From: Exiguobacterium sp. 9-2
Lineage (GTDB): Bacteria > Bacillota > Bacilli > Exiguobacteriales > Exiguobacteriaceae
Direction of reading: 5' to 3'
Length of the DNA stretch: 64,000 nt
Assembly (NCBI RefSeq): GCF_036287235.1
Contig: NZ_CP142850.1
Coordinates: 2,837,501-2,901,500 of the forward strand
Part shown: positions 17,408 to 25,939 of the stretch, one piece after another
Layout of the letters: each line of letters begins with the position of its first letter
Numbering within the stretch: the stretch's first letter is position 1
Program-made: the position numbers and the translations under genes
The notes under the pieces: generated by a model
The model's database searches: none
Told to the model about the DNA's origin: nothing
What the model saw: the letters and a program-made list of their open reading frames with translations, nothing else

Positions 17408-17869
17408 TCATACGTAATAAATTAAAATCGTATCTTCCGCTTCTTCTGCCTTTTGAAAATAGGCACGCAGATCGGCGAACTGCTCCCAGACATATTCGAA
17501 TTCGCCCGGTATTCCAGCTTCATCATGAATCGAAGCGAGTGCCCGTTGATCGAAGTTTCGCATCACTTCAGCGGAAATGATCAAAAGCGGTAAAGGAAGA
17601 ATACCGACGATTGCCGCTTTTTCCTCATTGACGATCAACTCTTCACCAATGATCGCTCGCCCTAGATTATAGTGCGTGTCCTGATCAATATAGATATCGA
17701 TTTGATTCATCAAATGGTAGATGGCATTCGTTTGTTCGAGGGCAAACAATTGTTCATGGTCGGGTTGTGTCTCATGAATGAATAATATCCAGTCCATGAT
17801 GATGTGGGGATCGTTTCCGAACGACTCCCAGACCGCATCCGTGACGCGAACGAAATGTACGTTTTCCAT
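17408..17869 (-). CDS. DUF1877-like hypothetical protein
   Basis: 153 residues, acidic, without membrane segments. The length and the central HYNLGRAIIGEELIVNEEKA together with FEYVWEQFADLRAYFQKAEE near the C-terminus resemble DUF1877 (YfbM-like) proteins, of unknown function. The similarity is judged by eye and modest. It lies between two terminators and has its own unit. Confidence 0.55.
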   Translation of the reverse strand: MENVHFVRVTDAVWESFGNDPHIIMDWILFIHETQPDHEQLFALEQTNAIYHLMNQIDIYIDQDTHYNLGRAIIGEELIVNEEKAAIVGILPLPLLIISAEVMRNFDQRALASIHDEAGIPGEFEYVWEQFADLRAYFQKAEEAEDTILIYYV

Positions 17870-17925
17870 TCTCCCCCTCCCTTCTGTACTCTGTATTCCC
17901 TTTTTAAATTCGTTCTATACAAAAA

Positions 17926-17954
17926 AAAGAGCCAGATTTCTCTGACTCTCTTTT
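17926..17954 (-). terminator. Terminator after AGCS symporter gene
   Basis: AGAGTCAGA/TCTGGCTCT-type stem directly after the stop of the symporter gene, with a T-run on the minus strand. Confidence 0.72.
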
Positions 17955-17955
17955 C

Positions 17956-19401
17956 TTAGATCGCTTTTTCGTCTTCTTCTGACCCATGCCATGCTTCAAG
18001 CGTATGTTTTCCTGGCAAGTTCGGAATTGAATCCGCATAGAAACGCGGCTCTTTTCCTGCTTTTCGTTGTGTCACGTAATCATCGAGCGCAAGCTTCGCG
18101 ATTTTTGCGAGGCGGAAAATCGCATATAGATTAACGATTGCCATCAGTCCCATACAGATGTCCGCTAAAGCCCAAACGAGACTAGCCGACTCGACAAGTG
18201 AACCGAAGACGATCATGACGAGGACGAGTGCACGGTATGCCATCATGACTTGTTTATTGTCACGGATGAACGTGATGTTCGATTCACCGTAATAGTAGTT
18301 TCCAACGACAGAACTAAAGGCAAAGAGGAAGATGGCAAGTGCCATGAATCCTGTCGCAAGTGATCCAACTTGCGACGCAAGTGCCCCTTGCGCTAAATCA
18401 ATACCGGCTAAGGCATCTCCATTCGCATCTTTTGTCGGAACACCACTGACGAGAACAATCATCGCTGTCGCCGAACAGACCATCAACGTATCAACGAAGA
18501 CCGCGAATGATTGAATCAAGCCTTGTTTGACCGGGTGGGAGACTTCAGCCGTTGCTGCTGCGTTCGGTGCCGAACCCATACCGGCCTCGTTCGAGAACAA
18601 ACCGCGACGAATACCATTTAAAACGGCCGCTCCGATTGCTCCCCCTGCTAGTGTCTTAAATTCGAATAATCCTTCTTGGAAAATCAATTTAAAGACGTTC
18701 GGTAATACTTCAAGATTCGTCACCATGATATACAGGGCGATCAGGATATAACCACCTGCCATGATTGGAACCATAAACGAAGCGACTGTCGCAATACTAC
18801 GAACACCACCAAAAATGATCAGTGCCGTCAAGACGACCAATCCGACCGTAATCCACATCTTATCCACACCATATTGACTTTGCAGTGACAAGGAAATCGT
18901 ATTCGATTGGACAGAGTTGAAGACAAAACCAAATGAGATCGTGATCAGAACACTAAAGACGATTCCTAACCACCGTTGTCCAAGCGCTTTTTCCATGTAA
19001 TAGGCTGGACCACCACGCCATTCTTTTCCGTCACGTACCTTATAAATCTGAGCAAGTGTACTTTCAACGAATGCTGATGCCGATCCAATTAAGGCAATCA
19101 ACCACATCCAAAAAACTGCTCCTGGACCACCTAGTGCAATTGCAGCCGCTACACCCGCGATGTTTCCGGTACCAACACGCGCTGCCGTACTGATTGCGAA
19201 TGCTTGAAATGGAGAGACACCGTCTTTTCCATCATCTGTTCCTTGGAACAATAAGCGAACCATCTCCGGAATCATCCGGAATTGAACGAACCGCATTCGA
19301 AGTGTAAAATAAATACCTAACACGACTAGCAGTGTGATCAATACATTTGTCCATAACAAATCACTGACTCTATTCACTAACCTCATTAATTCCTTTTCCA
19401 T
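17956..19401 (-). CDS. Sodium:alanine/glycine symporter (AGCS family)
   Basis: 481-residue inner-membrane AGCS (AlsT-type) symporter with about 10 transmembrane segments. Family signatures include ARVGTGNIAGVAAAIALGGP, FWMWLIALIGSASAFVESTL, GGPAYYMEKALG and SNEAGMGSAPNAAATAEVSH. ATG 19401 is preceded by GAGGAG at 5 bases. A second paralogue (54761-56137) sits next to the alanine dehydrogenase locus, so the substrates of the two may differ (for example glutamine, glycine or alanine). Confidence 0.93.
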   Translation of the reverse strand: MEKELMRLVNRVSDLLWTNVLITLLVVLGIYFTLRMRFVQFRMIPEMVRLLFQGTDDGKDGVSPFQAFAISTAARVGTGNIAGVAAAIALGGPGAVFWMWLIALIGSASAFVESTLAQIYKVRDGKEWRGGPAYYMEKALGQRWLGIVFSVLITISFGFVFNSVQSNTISLSLQSQYGVDKMWITVGLVVLTALIIFGGVRSIATVASFMVPIMAGGYILIALYIMVTNLEVLPNVFKLIFQEGLFEFKTLAGGAIGAAVLNGIRRGLFSNEAGMGSAPNAAATAEVSHPVKQGLIQSFAVFVDTLMVCSATAMIVLVSGVPTKDANGDALAGIDLAQGALASQVGSLATGFMALAIFLFAFSSVVGNYYYGESNITFIRDNKQVMMAYRALVLVMIVFGSLVESASLVWALADICMGLMAIVNLYAIFRLAKIAKLALDDYVTQRKAGKEPRFYADSIPNLPGKHTLEAWHGSEEDEKAI

Positions 19402-19516
19402 CAAAACTCCTCACTTTCATCCATCTTTTCTCTCTATTTGTATGTAAGTTTTTTTCACATGTGATTTATCATACGCAATTTTTTTTGAAAAATCAAACTC
19501 ACTTATAACTCAGAAC

Positions 19517-19563
19517 ATAAAAAACGTGTTAAACCTCACATCAGATGTCAGGTTTAACACGTT
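19517..19563 (-). terminator. Terminator after the CoA-disulfide reductase fusion gene
   Basis: A 14-bp perfect stem (AACGTGTTAAACCT) is followed by T6 on the minus strand. Confidence 0.88.
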
Positions 19564-19582
19564 CACATAGTTAATTCTTTTA

Positions 19583-22036
19583 TTAGATGAACAGATTCAG
19601 GTTAGCACCATCTGTTGCGCCGAGATAACTCGCGACACCACCGTAATCAATGCCGTCGAGGAGTTCTTCTTTCTTAATGCCCATGATATCCATCGACATC
19701 GTGCAGGCAATCATGCGGACACCCGCCGCTTGCGCTTTTGCCATCATCGTCTCGAGCGCATCGACTTGTTTATCCTTCATGACTTTTTTCATCATTTTTT
19801 GACCAGCACCTGCCATATTCATGTTCGAGAGTGGCAGTTCCCCGGCGTGTTTCGGCATCATCATCCCCATCATCCGCTCAATACCGGCTTTCTCGACGGC
19901 AGGAGCATCCGGTTTTCGAATGATGTTCAAGCCCCAGAACGTAAAGAACATCGTCACTTGTTTCCCCATCGCTTGTGCACCTTGCGCAATGACGAAAGAG
20001 GCAAGTGCTTTATCAAGATCACCACTGAAGACGACCATCGTCGCATCATCTGCCGGATTGACTTGAACCGGTGCTGCAGCAGGTGTCTCCCCTTGCCCTT
20101 TTTCAAGCAAGACCTCGACGACTCCCTGATTCATTTCAGCTGAATGGACCGTGTGACCTAGTTTTTTCGCCCATGCTTGAACATCCGGCAAGAATCCTGG
20201 ATCCGATGCCTTAACGAAAATTTGCTCGCCGTCCGTCATCTGATCGATTTTTGTTTTCAGCTCTAAGATTGGACCTGGGCACTGTAAGCCGCACGTATCG
20301 AGCAGCGTCACTTGTTCCGGTGTAGTCTTCGTTTTCGGCTCACGCTCCGTTACCGTCACAGCTGTCTCCTCCTTCACTTGGCTTCGCGCTTCTTGATCAC
20401 GATGGACGACCGACCATGTTTTGTAGCCGCCGCTTAAGTTTTTCACATCATAACCGTGTTGTTGCAATAGTTGGCTCGCAACATATCCACGTAATCCGAC
20501 TTGGCATGTCACATAGATCGTTTGATCCTTCGGCAGATCAGTCAACTTCTCACGTAACGTCGGTAACGAGATATTGACCGATCCCGGAATCGCGCCTAAC
20601 TCGTTTTCCGATGGTTCACGGACATCGAGTAATAAGCCGCCATTGGCGACGATCGCGTCAATTTCGTGCCAATGAACGTTCGCACTGTCACCAAGAACGA
20701 TGTTCGACGCAATATATCCTGCCATGTTGACCGGATCTTTCGCTGAACTATACGGCGGTGCATATGATAGTTCAAGATCTGGTAGATCAAGCACTGTCAA
20801 TCCACCTTTGATCGCTGTCGCGAGGACATCGATCCGTTTCTCGACTCCTGTCATACCGATTGCCTGCGCTCCGTAGATCGTTCCTTCGATCGGATCAAAT
20901 AGTAACTTCATCGAAATTGGACTCGCCCCTGGGTAGTACCCCGCATGCGATCCCGGATGCAGGTGCACAGCTTCATAACGTAGACCGAGCTGACGTAACC
21001 GTTTTTCGTTGTTGCCGGTCGAAGCGACTGTCAAGTCGAAGACTTTTGCTACCGCTGTTCCGAGTGTGCCGCTGTACCGGACATCGCGTCCTGCGATGAT
21101 GTCAGCAACGAGGCGTCCTTGACGGTTTGCCGGCCATGCGAGCGGAACATGTGTCGCTTCCTTCGTGATATAATCTTTGACTTCAATCGCGTCACCGATC
21201 GCAAAGATTGATGGATCGGATGTCCGCAGTTGGTCGTCGACTTGAATCGTCTGTTTGATTCCAAGTGTTAAACCAGCATCTGCTGCGAGCGTGTTCTCCG
21301 GTGCAACACCAATCGATAGAATATTCATCTCTGTCTCAATCACGCGTCCGCACGTTAAGACGACACGACGACCTGCCTCTTCAAAACGAGCAACGCCATC
21401 TTCTAGAATCAACTCGACACCTTTCGCACGAAGATGTTCATGAACGATCGCTGCCATTTCCGGGTCAATTGGAGCCATGACTTGATTCGCCATCTCGACG
21501 AGGGTGACGTGCGCCCCACGTTCAGCGAGATTTTCCGCCATCTCGAGACCAATGAAACCACCGCCGATGACAAGTGCTTTATCCGGACGCGTCGTATCGA
21601 CGTATTCCCGCATTCGGTCCGTATCTGGAATATTCCGTAACGTAAAGACGTTCGATGCATCACTCAATCCCGGAATGTTCGGACGAATCGGTTTTGCACC
21701 TGGAGAAAGAATCAGATGATCGTACGATTCATCGTATTCTTCACCCGTTTCGACGTTGCGGATCGTGACTGTCTTCGCTTCACGGTTGATCCGAATCGCT
21801 TCCGACAAATTGCGGACATCTAAATTAAACCGTGCATGCATGCCTTCTGGCGTTTGGACGAGTAATTTATTGCGATCTTTGATGACATCTCCGATATAGT
21901 AAGGCAGTCCACAGTTCGCGAACGAAATCTCTTTTCCTCGTTCAAGCAAAATGATTTCTGCCGTTTCGTCAATCCGACGCAGTCGTGCTGCAGCCGTAGC
22001 GCCACCAGCGACGCCGCCTACGATGATCGTTTTCAT
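19583..22036 (-). CDS. CoA-disulfide reductase-rhodanese-TusA-DsrE fusion
   Basis: 817-residue four-part protein. Residues 1 to about 445 are a pyridine-nucleotide-disulfide reductase with the FAD motif IIVGGVAGGATAAARLRR and the active cysteine Cys42 in SFANCGLPYYIG. About 455-545 is a rhodanese with the active loop TCQVGLRG (Cys near 509). About 575-650 is TusA/SirA-like with DTCGLQCPGP. About 660-817 is DsrE/F-like (VFSGDLDKALASFVIAQGAQ). Such fusions handle CoA persulfide or polysulfide and pass sulfane sulfur between domains; the exact acceptor is not known. Start ATG 22036 follows GAGGAGG. The gene is monocistronic, with a palindrome inside its promoter. Confidence 0.92.
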   Translation of the reverse strand: MKTIIVGGVAGGATAAARLRRIDETAEIILLERGKEISFANCGLPYYIGDVIKDRNKLLVQTPEGMHARFNLDVRNLSEAIRINREAKTVTIRNVETGEEYDESYDHLILSPGAKPIRPNIPGLSDASNVFTLRNIPDTDRMREYVDTTRPDKALVIGGGFIGLEMAENLAERGAHVTLVEMANQVMAPIDPEMAAIVHEHLRAKGVELILEDGVARFEEAGRRVVLTCGRVIETEMNILSIGVAPENTLAADAGLTLGIKQTIQVDDQLRTSDPSIFAIGDAIEVKDYITKEATHVPLAWPANRQGRLVADIIAGRDVRYSGTLGTAVAKVFDLTVASTGNNEKRLRQLGLRYEAVHLHPGSHAGYYPGASPISMKLLFDPIEGTIYGAQAIGMTGVEKRIDVLATAIKGGLTVLDLPDLELSYAPPYSSAKDPVNMAGYIASNIVLGDSANVHWHEIDAIVANGGLLLDVREPSENELGAIPGSVNISLPTLREKLTDLPKDQTIYVTCQVGLRGYVASQLLQQHGYDVKNLSGGYKTWSVVHRDQEARSQVKEETAVTVTEREPKTKTTPEQVTLLDTCGLQCPGPILELKTKIDQMTDGEQIFVKASDPGFLPDVQAWAKKLGHTVHSAEMNQGVVEVLLEKGQGETPAAAPVQVNPADDATMVVFSGDLDKALASFVIAQGAQAMGKQVTMFFTFWGLNIIRKPDAPAVEKAGIERMMGMMMPKHAGELPLSNMNMAGAGQKMMKKVMKDKQVDALETMMAKAQAAGVRMIACTMSMDIMGIKKEELLDGIDYGGVASYLGATDGANLNLFI

Positions 22037-22071
22037 CTGATGATTCCTCCTCGATTTTCTATCTGCCACTC

Positions 22072-22100
22072 AATATACCCTGTTAGGTATGTATTTTCAA
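22072..22100 (-). promoter_or_regulatory. Promoter of CoADR fusion gene with embedded ATACC-N6-GGTAT operator
   Basis: On the minus strand TTGAAA (22095-22100), a 17-base spacer and TATATT (22072-22077) form a good sigma-A promoter. Within the spacer and -10 lies the inverted repeat ATACC-CTGTTA-GGTAT (22075-22090). G/C-tract ATACC-type repeats are typical of CsoR-family repressors, including the persulfide sensor CstR, which would suit the gene. The assignment to CstR is inference. Confidence 0.6.
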
Positions 22101-22236
22101 GTCAGTTGCTTGCGGCTTCACAGATATGACATATCCCATTCGTTTTGTATTTTCTTCCTATCTGAACGGACATTAGTTGCATTTCCTTCTGAAATGCTTG
22201 AAACTAAATCTATAGTATATAAAGGGGGATTTTGCA

Positions 22237-22764
22237 ATGGACCAGGAACGTAACTCGAACGAATCAAACGAGAACAATAAAGTGACACCGATTCACCAAG
22301 ATCGTCAACCCGAAACAAACGAACAAGGAATCGCGCCACAACAGCAACAACACTTAGAAGCTTTCCAAGCTTTCCTCGTTGAAAAAGGCATTCCAATGGA
22401 AGCACGTGAGAATGAGACACACGTCTTCTTCATGACACAAGAAAAAACACCTGCAGGAGCAGAACCGATGATGATGATCGTCTTCAGTAAGACGACGACA
22501 GATGTCGAATTGTTCGCTCGTACGGTGACACACGTACCAGATGGTGTCGAGGATCTTCCGATTCTTAATGCCATTAACGATTTCAACCAAGAGTTCAAAT
22601 ACTTCCGCGTCGTTCTCGATAGCGACCGTGATGTCACGATCGCATCGACAATTGATCTGGATCACGGCTTCAATCCAGCAGCGATCTTCGGACATTCTGT
22701 CATGATGTTCCAAGCATCGGACGAAGTCTATACGTATTTGACAAAACTGTATGAACAGTTCTGA
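22237..22764 (+). CDS. YbjN-like domain protein
   Basis: 175 residues. The first 40 are polar and probably disordered (rich in N, E, Q). The rest has the strand/helix pattern and length of YbjN/type III-chaperone-like proteins (LEAFQAFLVEKGIPMEAREN, then NAINDFNQEFKYFRVVLDSD). The role is unknown; such domains often act as adaptors or chaperones. AAAGGGGG precedes ATG 22237. Confidence 0.55.
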   Translation: MDQERNSNESNENNKVTPIHQDRQPETNEQGIAPQQQQHLEAFQAFLVEKGIPMEARENETHVFFMTQEKTPAGAEPMMMIVFSKTTTDVELFARTVTHVPDGVEDLPILNAINDFNQEFKYFRVVLDSDRDVTIASTIDLDHGFNPAAIFGHSVMMFQASDEVYTYLTKLYEQF

Positions 22765-22777
22765 TTTTTGATTTTGG

Positions 22778-22812
22778 ACGGCTTTGGATTCTTATTCCAA
22801 AGCCGTTTTTTA
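22778..22812 (+). terminator. Terminator after YbjN-like gene
   Basis: An ACGGCTTTGGA/TCCAAAGCCGT 11-bp stem with a 7-base loop, followed by T6. Confidence 0.88.
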
Positions 22813-22915
22813 TTTAAAGTTCAATTAAAAATATGAATTATTCTCCTTACGTTCAGATTTCTGAAAACAACTACATGATAGAAACTTCTTATCACTTTTG
22901 TAGGAGGTCACGATT

Positions 22916-24091
22916 ATGAAAAAGCGCATAAAAGTAGCTTCGATCTTTATGTTAGCTGGCATCTTAGCTGCCTGCGGTTCGAACGCAACCGATACGACTG
23001 TACCGAAAGAAGAGCAGTCGACAGAAACGAAATCAGCGGATGCTGGAATCGCTGCAACGACATTGATAGATGAATTGACGATCTACAGCTCGATCAAAGC
23101 AGAACTCGACAAAGCGAAAGACGGACAAGCAATGGATTGGAAGATGGTCAAGACGAGTTATGAGGCAAAACTAAAAGGTGGTGTCAAAACGGTAGCACCA
23201 GAAATCGACCAAGTCATTCAATCCGCTTTAGTAGATGTTGAAGCGAAGAATCTCGATCAGAACATCGCACGTCAACTCGTCGATAAAGGTCTACAATCCT
23301 ATTTCTATCAATTACAAAAGGCAACTCAAGCAAAAGCTGAAGAAGCACTCGTTGCGGGTAAACCGGAAGCTGCAACAGAAGCACTCAAAGATGTCGAAGC
23401 AATGGCCAGGACCACTTTCATCCCGACAGCGAAAAAGTGCGACGTAAGCTACGATTTCAAAAATGAAGACGCGATTGCTCAAGCAATTATTTCCGGTCTA
23501 TCTGCCCAGCAAGAAGCCATTGATACTAAAAAAATCGGTGACTTCAATGTCGCGAAACAAGTGACGGATAAATCGATTTATCGTTCGTTCTACTTGGCTG
23601 CACTCGATTATGCTCAAAAAATCGAGGATGGTGTCAAAAGCGGGACGGACGAAAAAGAATTACAGGTAGGGCAAGCAGAAGGATATGCTTCCTTCCTTGC
23701 AGTTGAAAAATCTTTAGCGGATGGCGAGGAAGAGGCTGTCAAAATACTAAAAGAACGTTATGACTTCTCGAAGACAAAGCCAGCTGACGTTTCTTACAAA
23801 GAAATCGAAGGATTATTCGCACAAGCGTTGACGGAAAAAGTCGACGAATCTCATGAAGAAACACAAGAAGCAATCGAGAAGAAAGACATCGATACAGCGC
23901 GGGCAAAAGCAATGGAAGCTAACCTATTCATCGTTGCGATGAAACCCACGCTTGAAAACCGTCTCGGTAAAGAAAAAGTAGCGCAAATCACTAAAGATGC
24001 GAACGAATGGTTCGCGCTCGTTGAAAAAGGTGACATCACGGCCAAAATGATAGGTGAACGGATTACGGACGCACTCAAACCATTTAACTAA
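22916..24091 (+). CDS. Helical-repeat lipoprotein of unknown function
   Basis: 391 residues with a lipoprotein signal (ASIFMLAGILAACGSN, Cys at about 20) and then an almost wholly helical, charged exported region. Three related blocks of roughly 60-110 residues seem present, each with a (I/V)A(R/K)Q-type helix followed by (S/R)FY or an equivalent: NIARQLVDKGLQSYFYQLQK, NVAKQVTDKSIYRSFYLAAL and a weaker DIDTARAKAMEANLFIVAMK. No catalytic motif seen. TAGGAGG precedes the ATG. Single-gene unit; imelysin-like or peptidoglycan-contacting roles are conceivable but unsupported. Confidence 0.75.
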   Translation: MKKRIKVASIFMLAGILAACGSNATDTTVPKEEQSTETKSADAGIAATTLIDELTIYSSIKAELDKAKDGQAMDWKMVKTSYEAKLKGGVKTVAPEIDQVIQSALVDVEAKNLDQNIARQLVDKGLQSYFYQLQKATQAKAEEALVAGKPEAATEALKDVEAMARTTFIPTAKKCDVSYDFKNEDAIAQAIISGLSAQQEAIDTKKIGDFNVAKQVTDKSIYRSFYLAALDYAQKIEDGVKSGTDEKELQVGQAEGYASFLAVEKSLADGEEEAVKILKERYDFSKTKPADVSYKEIEGLFAQALTEKVDESHEETQEAIEKKDIDTARAKAMEANLFIVAMKPTLENRLGKEKVAQITKDANEWFALVEKGDITAKMIGERITDALKPFN

Positions 24092-24236
24092 GCAAAAATG
24101 TTATGAAAACGGAGTGCTAAGGTGAACCTCTTCATGTCTACACCAAGCTTCCGCTTTACGAGTGATGCCCGATACGAATCAGAAGACGCGCAAGCGATTT
24201 GTATCAACTAACGATGCCATGATGGCATGACTATAA

Positions 24237-24286
24237 AAACCATGTCGATTCCCGAATGACACTGTGGAGATCGACATGGTTTTTTC
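24237..24286. terminator. Terminator between lipoprotein and acetyltransferase genes
   Basis: AAAACCATGTCGA/TCGACATGGTTTT 13-bp stem with T6; it probably serves the acetyltransferase from the minus strand and the lipoprotein from the plus strand. Confidence 0.75.
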
Positions 24287-24851
24287 ATTGCTGTATATCG
24301 TAACGACGTTCCATATAATCAAAGGTACCGCCACTAATTTCAATCGTCCGGACCGGTTTAAAGCCAAGGCGGCGATACAGTCGTTGCGCTCCAACGTTCG
24401 TTTGATCAGCGTTTAACGTAAACGCTTGTAGTCCCTGTTTCTCGCCTACTTCCGCTGCTGCCTGCAACAGTTCCGTACCAATTCCTTTTCCACCATGACG
24501 CGCATCCACTGATAAGGTATCCAGGTAATAGACCGGTCCTTCCGTCTCGACGTCGATCTGGACGTCTTGACCTGTCCACTGTTTCAAATGTTCTTTAATT
24601 GGTTCGTCGAGTTGTTTCGCCTCTGTTCCGGCATAAGCGATCACGATGCCCGCTACTTCGTCCTTGATGATTTTCACGAGGATGTTCTCATGACTGAGCC
24701 GGTTTCCGGTTTGGGAAACGAAATAAGCGAGCCTTTCTAGAACCTCTTCTTTTTCTGTCGTTCCCGTCAATGTCTCAGCAATCTCATGAATCGCTTGCTC
24801 AATCAACGGGGCAATCTGTTGTGCTTCAGAAGCATGTGCTTGTCGAATCAT
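24285..24851 (-). CDS. GNAT-family N-acetyltransferase
   Basis: 188 residues. The acetyl-CoA-binding motif A is LSVDARHGGKGIGTELLQAA (R/Q-x-x-G-x-G/A type, here GGKGIG), with the following helix and the typical late tyrosine segment (LYRRLGFKPVRTIEI). The substrate is unknown; the last residues resemble those of general GNAT proteins acting on small molecules or protein N-termini. ATG 24851 follows AAAGGAG. Confidence 0.88.
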   Translation of the reverse strand: MIRQAHASEAQQIAPLIEQAIHEIAETLTGTTEKEEVLERLAYFVSQTGNRLSHENILVKIIKDEVAGIVIAYAGTEAKQLDEPIKEHLKQWTGQDVQIDVETEGPVYYLDTLSVDARHGGKGIGTELLQAAAEVGEKQGLQAFTLNADQTNVGAQRLYRRLGFKPVRTIEISGGTFDYMERRYDIQQ

Positions 24852-24898
24852 CTAATCGTTCTCCTTTGAACTTATTTTCTAATTAATGAACCTGAAAA

Positions 24899-24945
24899 AT
24901 CGGACTCGACGATGTCGAATCCGATACATGATTTTTTTAGATATT
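24899..24945 (-). terminator. Terminator after YitT-family gene
   Basis: The stem ATCGGA-TCGAC/GTCGA-TCCGAT lies between A and T runs, between the YitT gene and the acetyltransferase gene. Confidence 0.65.
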
Positions 24946-24952
24946 CTCCGTT

Positions 24953-25570
24953 TTACTGCGTCACTCTTTTTACGACAGGTGCCGGTACGATGATAGGCTC
25001 CCGTGTCATGACAGCAACGACACGACCGGCGATCGCTACGGCCAGTAATGTGTATAACGTCAAGCTAAGTGGCAGATAAACAAGTGAAATCACTAACACG
25101 ATGGCGTCGAGTCCGAACAAAATCGTTCCGATCGATAGACCTGTCAGTTTGCTGAGTCCCATCGACAGTAGATCGTCTCCACCTGTTGCCGCTCCACTTT
25201 TCAAAACAAGTCCGAGACCATATCCGGTCACGATTCCGCTAGCGATCGCTGCGATGAGTGTCGCTGGCCAAGCCTGTTCTGGAAAGTGGAACAAATCGAG
25301 TCGGTGCCACATTTCATAAAAGAGTGATAACGCACCTGCTGATAGTAATGCTTCACTGACGAAACGCTTGCCTTTGAAGTACAAGGCACCGATGAAAAAT
25401 GGAATATCGAGCACGATCATCGAGATCGAAGGATTGATATCAAAAAAGTATCGACCAAGCAACGATAATCCGATAAAGCCGCCTTCTGCTAATCCGAACT
25501 GTTCATTCAATGTGTAGTAACCGAACGCCATGATCAGCGTTCCGGTTAAGATGGTTGCGATTCGTTTCAT
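24953..25570 (-). CDS. YitT/YczE-family membrane protein
   Basis: 205 residues with five hydrophobic segments. The family signature is a first segment GTLIMAFGYYTLNEQFGLAE and the glycine-rich loop LKSGAATGGDDLLSMGLSKL. YitT proteins are uncharacterised integral membrane proteins. This copy lacks the C-terminal DUF2179 domain of longer YitT proteins. The transcript appears to start about 200 bases upstream and includes a structured leader that sequesters the ribosome-binding site, so expression is probably controlled at translation. Confidence 0.82.
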   Translation of the reverse strand: MKRIATILTGTLIMAFGYYTLNEQFGLAEGGFIGLSLLGRYFFDINPSISMIVLDIPFFIGALYFKGKRFVSEALLSAGALSLFYEMWHRLDLFHFPEQAWPATLIAAIASGIVTGYGLGLVLKSGAATGGDDLLSMGLSKLTGLSIGTILFGLDAIVLVISLVYLPLSLTLYTLLAVAIAGRVVAVMTREPIIVPAPVVKRVTQ

Positions 25571-25775
25571 GTTTTATTGTCCTCTCCCATTTACATCGTG
25601 GGAGAGGTTTTATACGTCCCGTTTGGGTATTCATCTATTTTCGCTCTCCCTGATTTTTATAAGCCATTACCGTCTTGTTCGTCTTGACCGGTACTGCTAA
25701 AAATCAGGTAAGCTGAATAGATGATTGGTCCTCTCGGTATCCATCGGTTTCCACCCCTTCATTAAAAATCTATTT
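25571..25775 (-). ncRNA. Structured 5' leader of YitT gene, candidate riboswitch
   Basis: A TATAAT (-10) at 25781-25786 on the minus strand implies a leader of about 200 bases. Its features 5' to 3' are: CATCTATT (25715-25722) pairing with AATAGATG (25632-25639), enclosing an 11-bp perfect stem CCTGATTTTTA/TAAAAATCAGG and an inner TACCG/CGGTA stem. Next comes GGGAGAG (25644-25650). Then CCTCTCCCA (25599-25607) pairs with TGGGAGAGG (25581-25589), which holds the Shine-Dalgarno site. The first GGGAGAG can compete for CTCTCCC and free the site. A second GATTTTTA (25763-25770) offers an alternative partner for TAAAAATC. I could not match it to a known riboswitch class. Confidence 0.5.
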
Positions 25776-25894
25776 TCATTATAACCCGAATTTCAGTAAC
25801 TAAAACAGTTTTACGCATTCTTCATACAATCCAAACACTTTTGCTCACTCATTCACAATTTAGACAAGATTATGCTCAATGTTGAACAAACTAC

Positions 25895-25923
25895 TTGAAA
25901 GTGAAATTGCGAAGGATTACACT
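25895..25923 (+). promoter_or_regulatory. Sigma-A promoter of nox
   Basis: TTGAAA (25895-25900), a 17-base spacer, TACACT (25918-25923). The 410-base stretch between the YitT and nox genes thus holds the YitT leader and promoter on one strand and this promoter on the other. Confidence 0.65.
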
Positions 25924-25939
25924 AAGTATATCAAATGAA

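Noticed and set aside
24179-24394. Minus-strand frame overlapping the acetyltransferase end
   Set aside because: Runs through a terminator hairpin and has no family resemblance.
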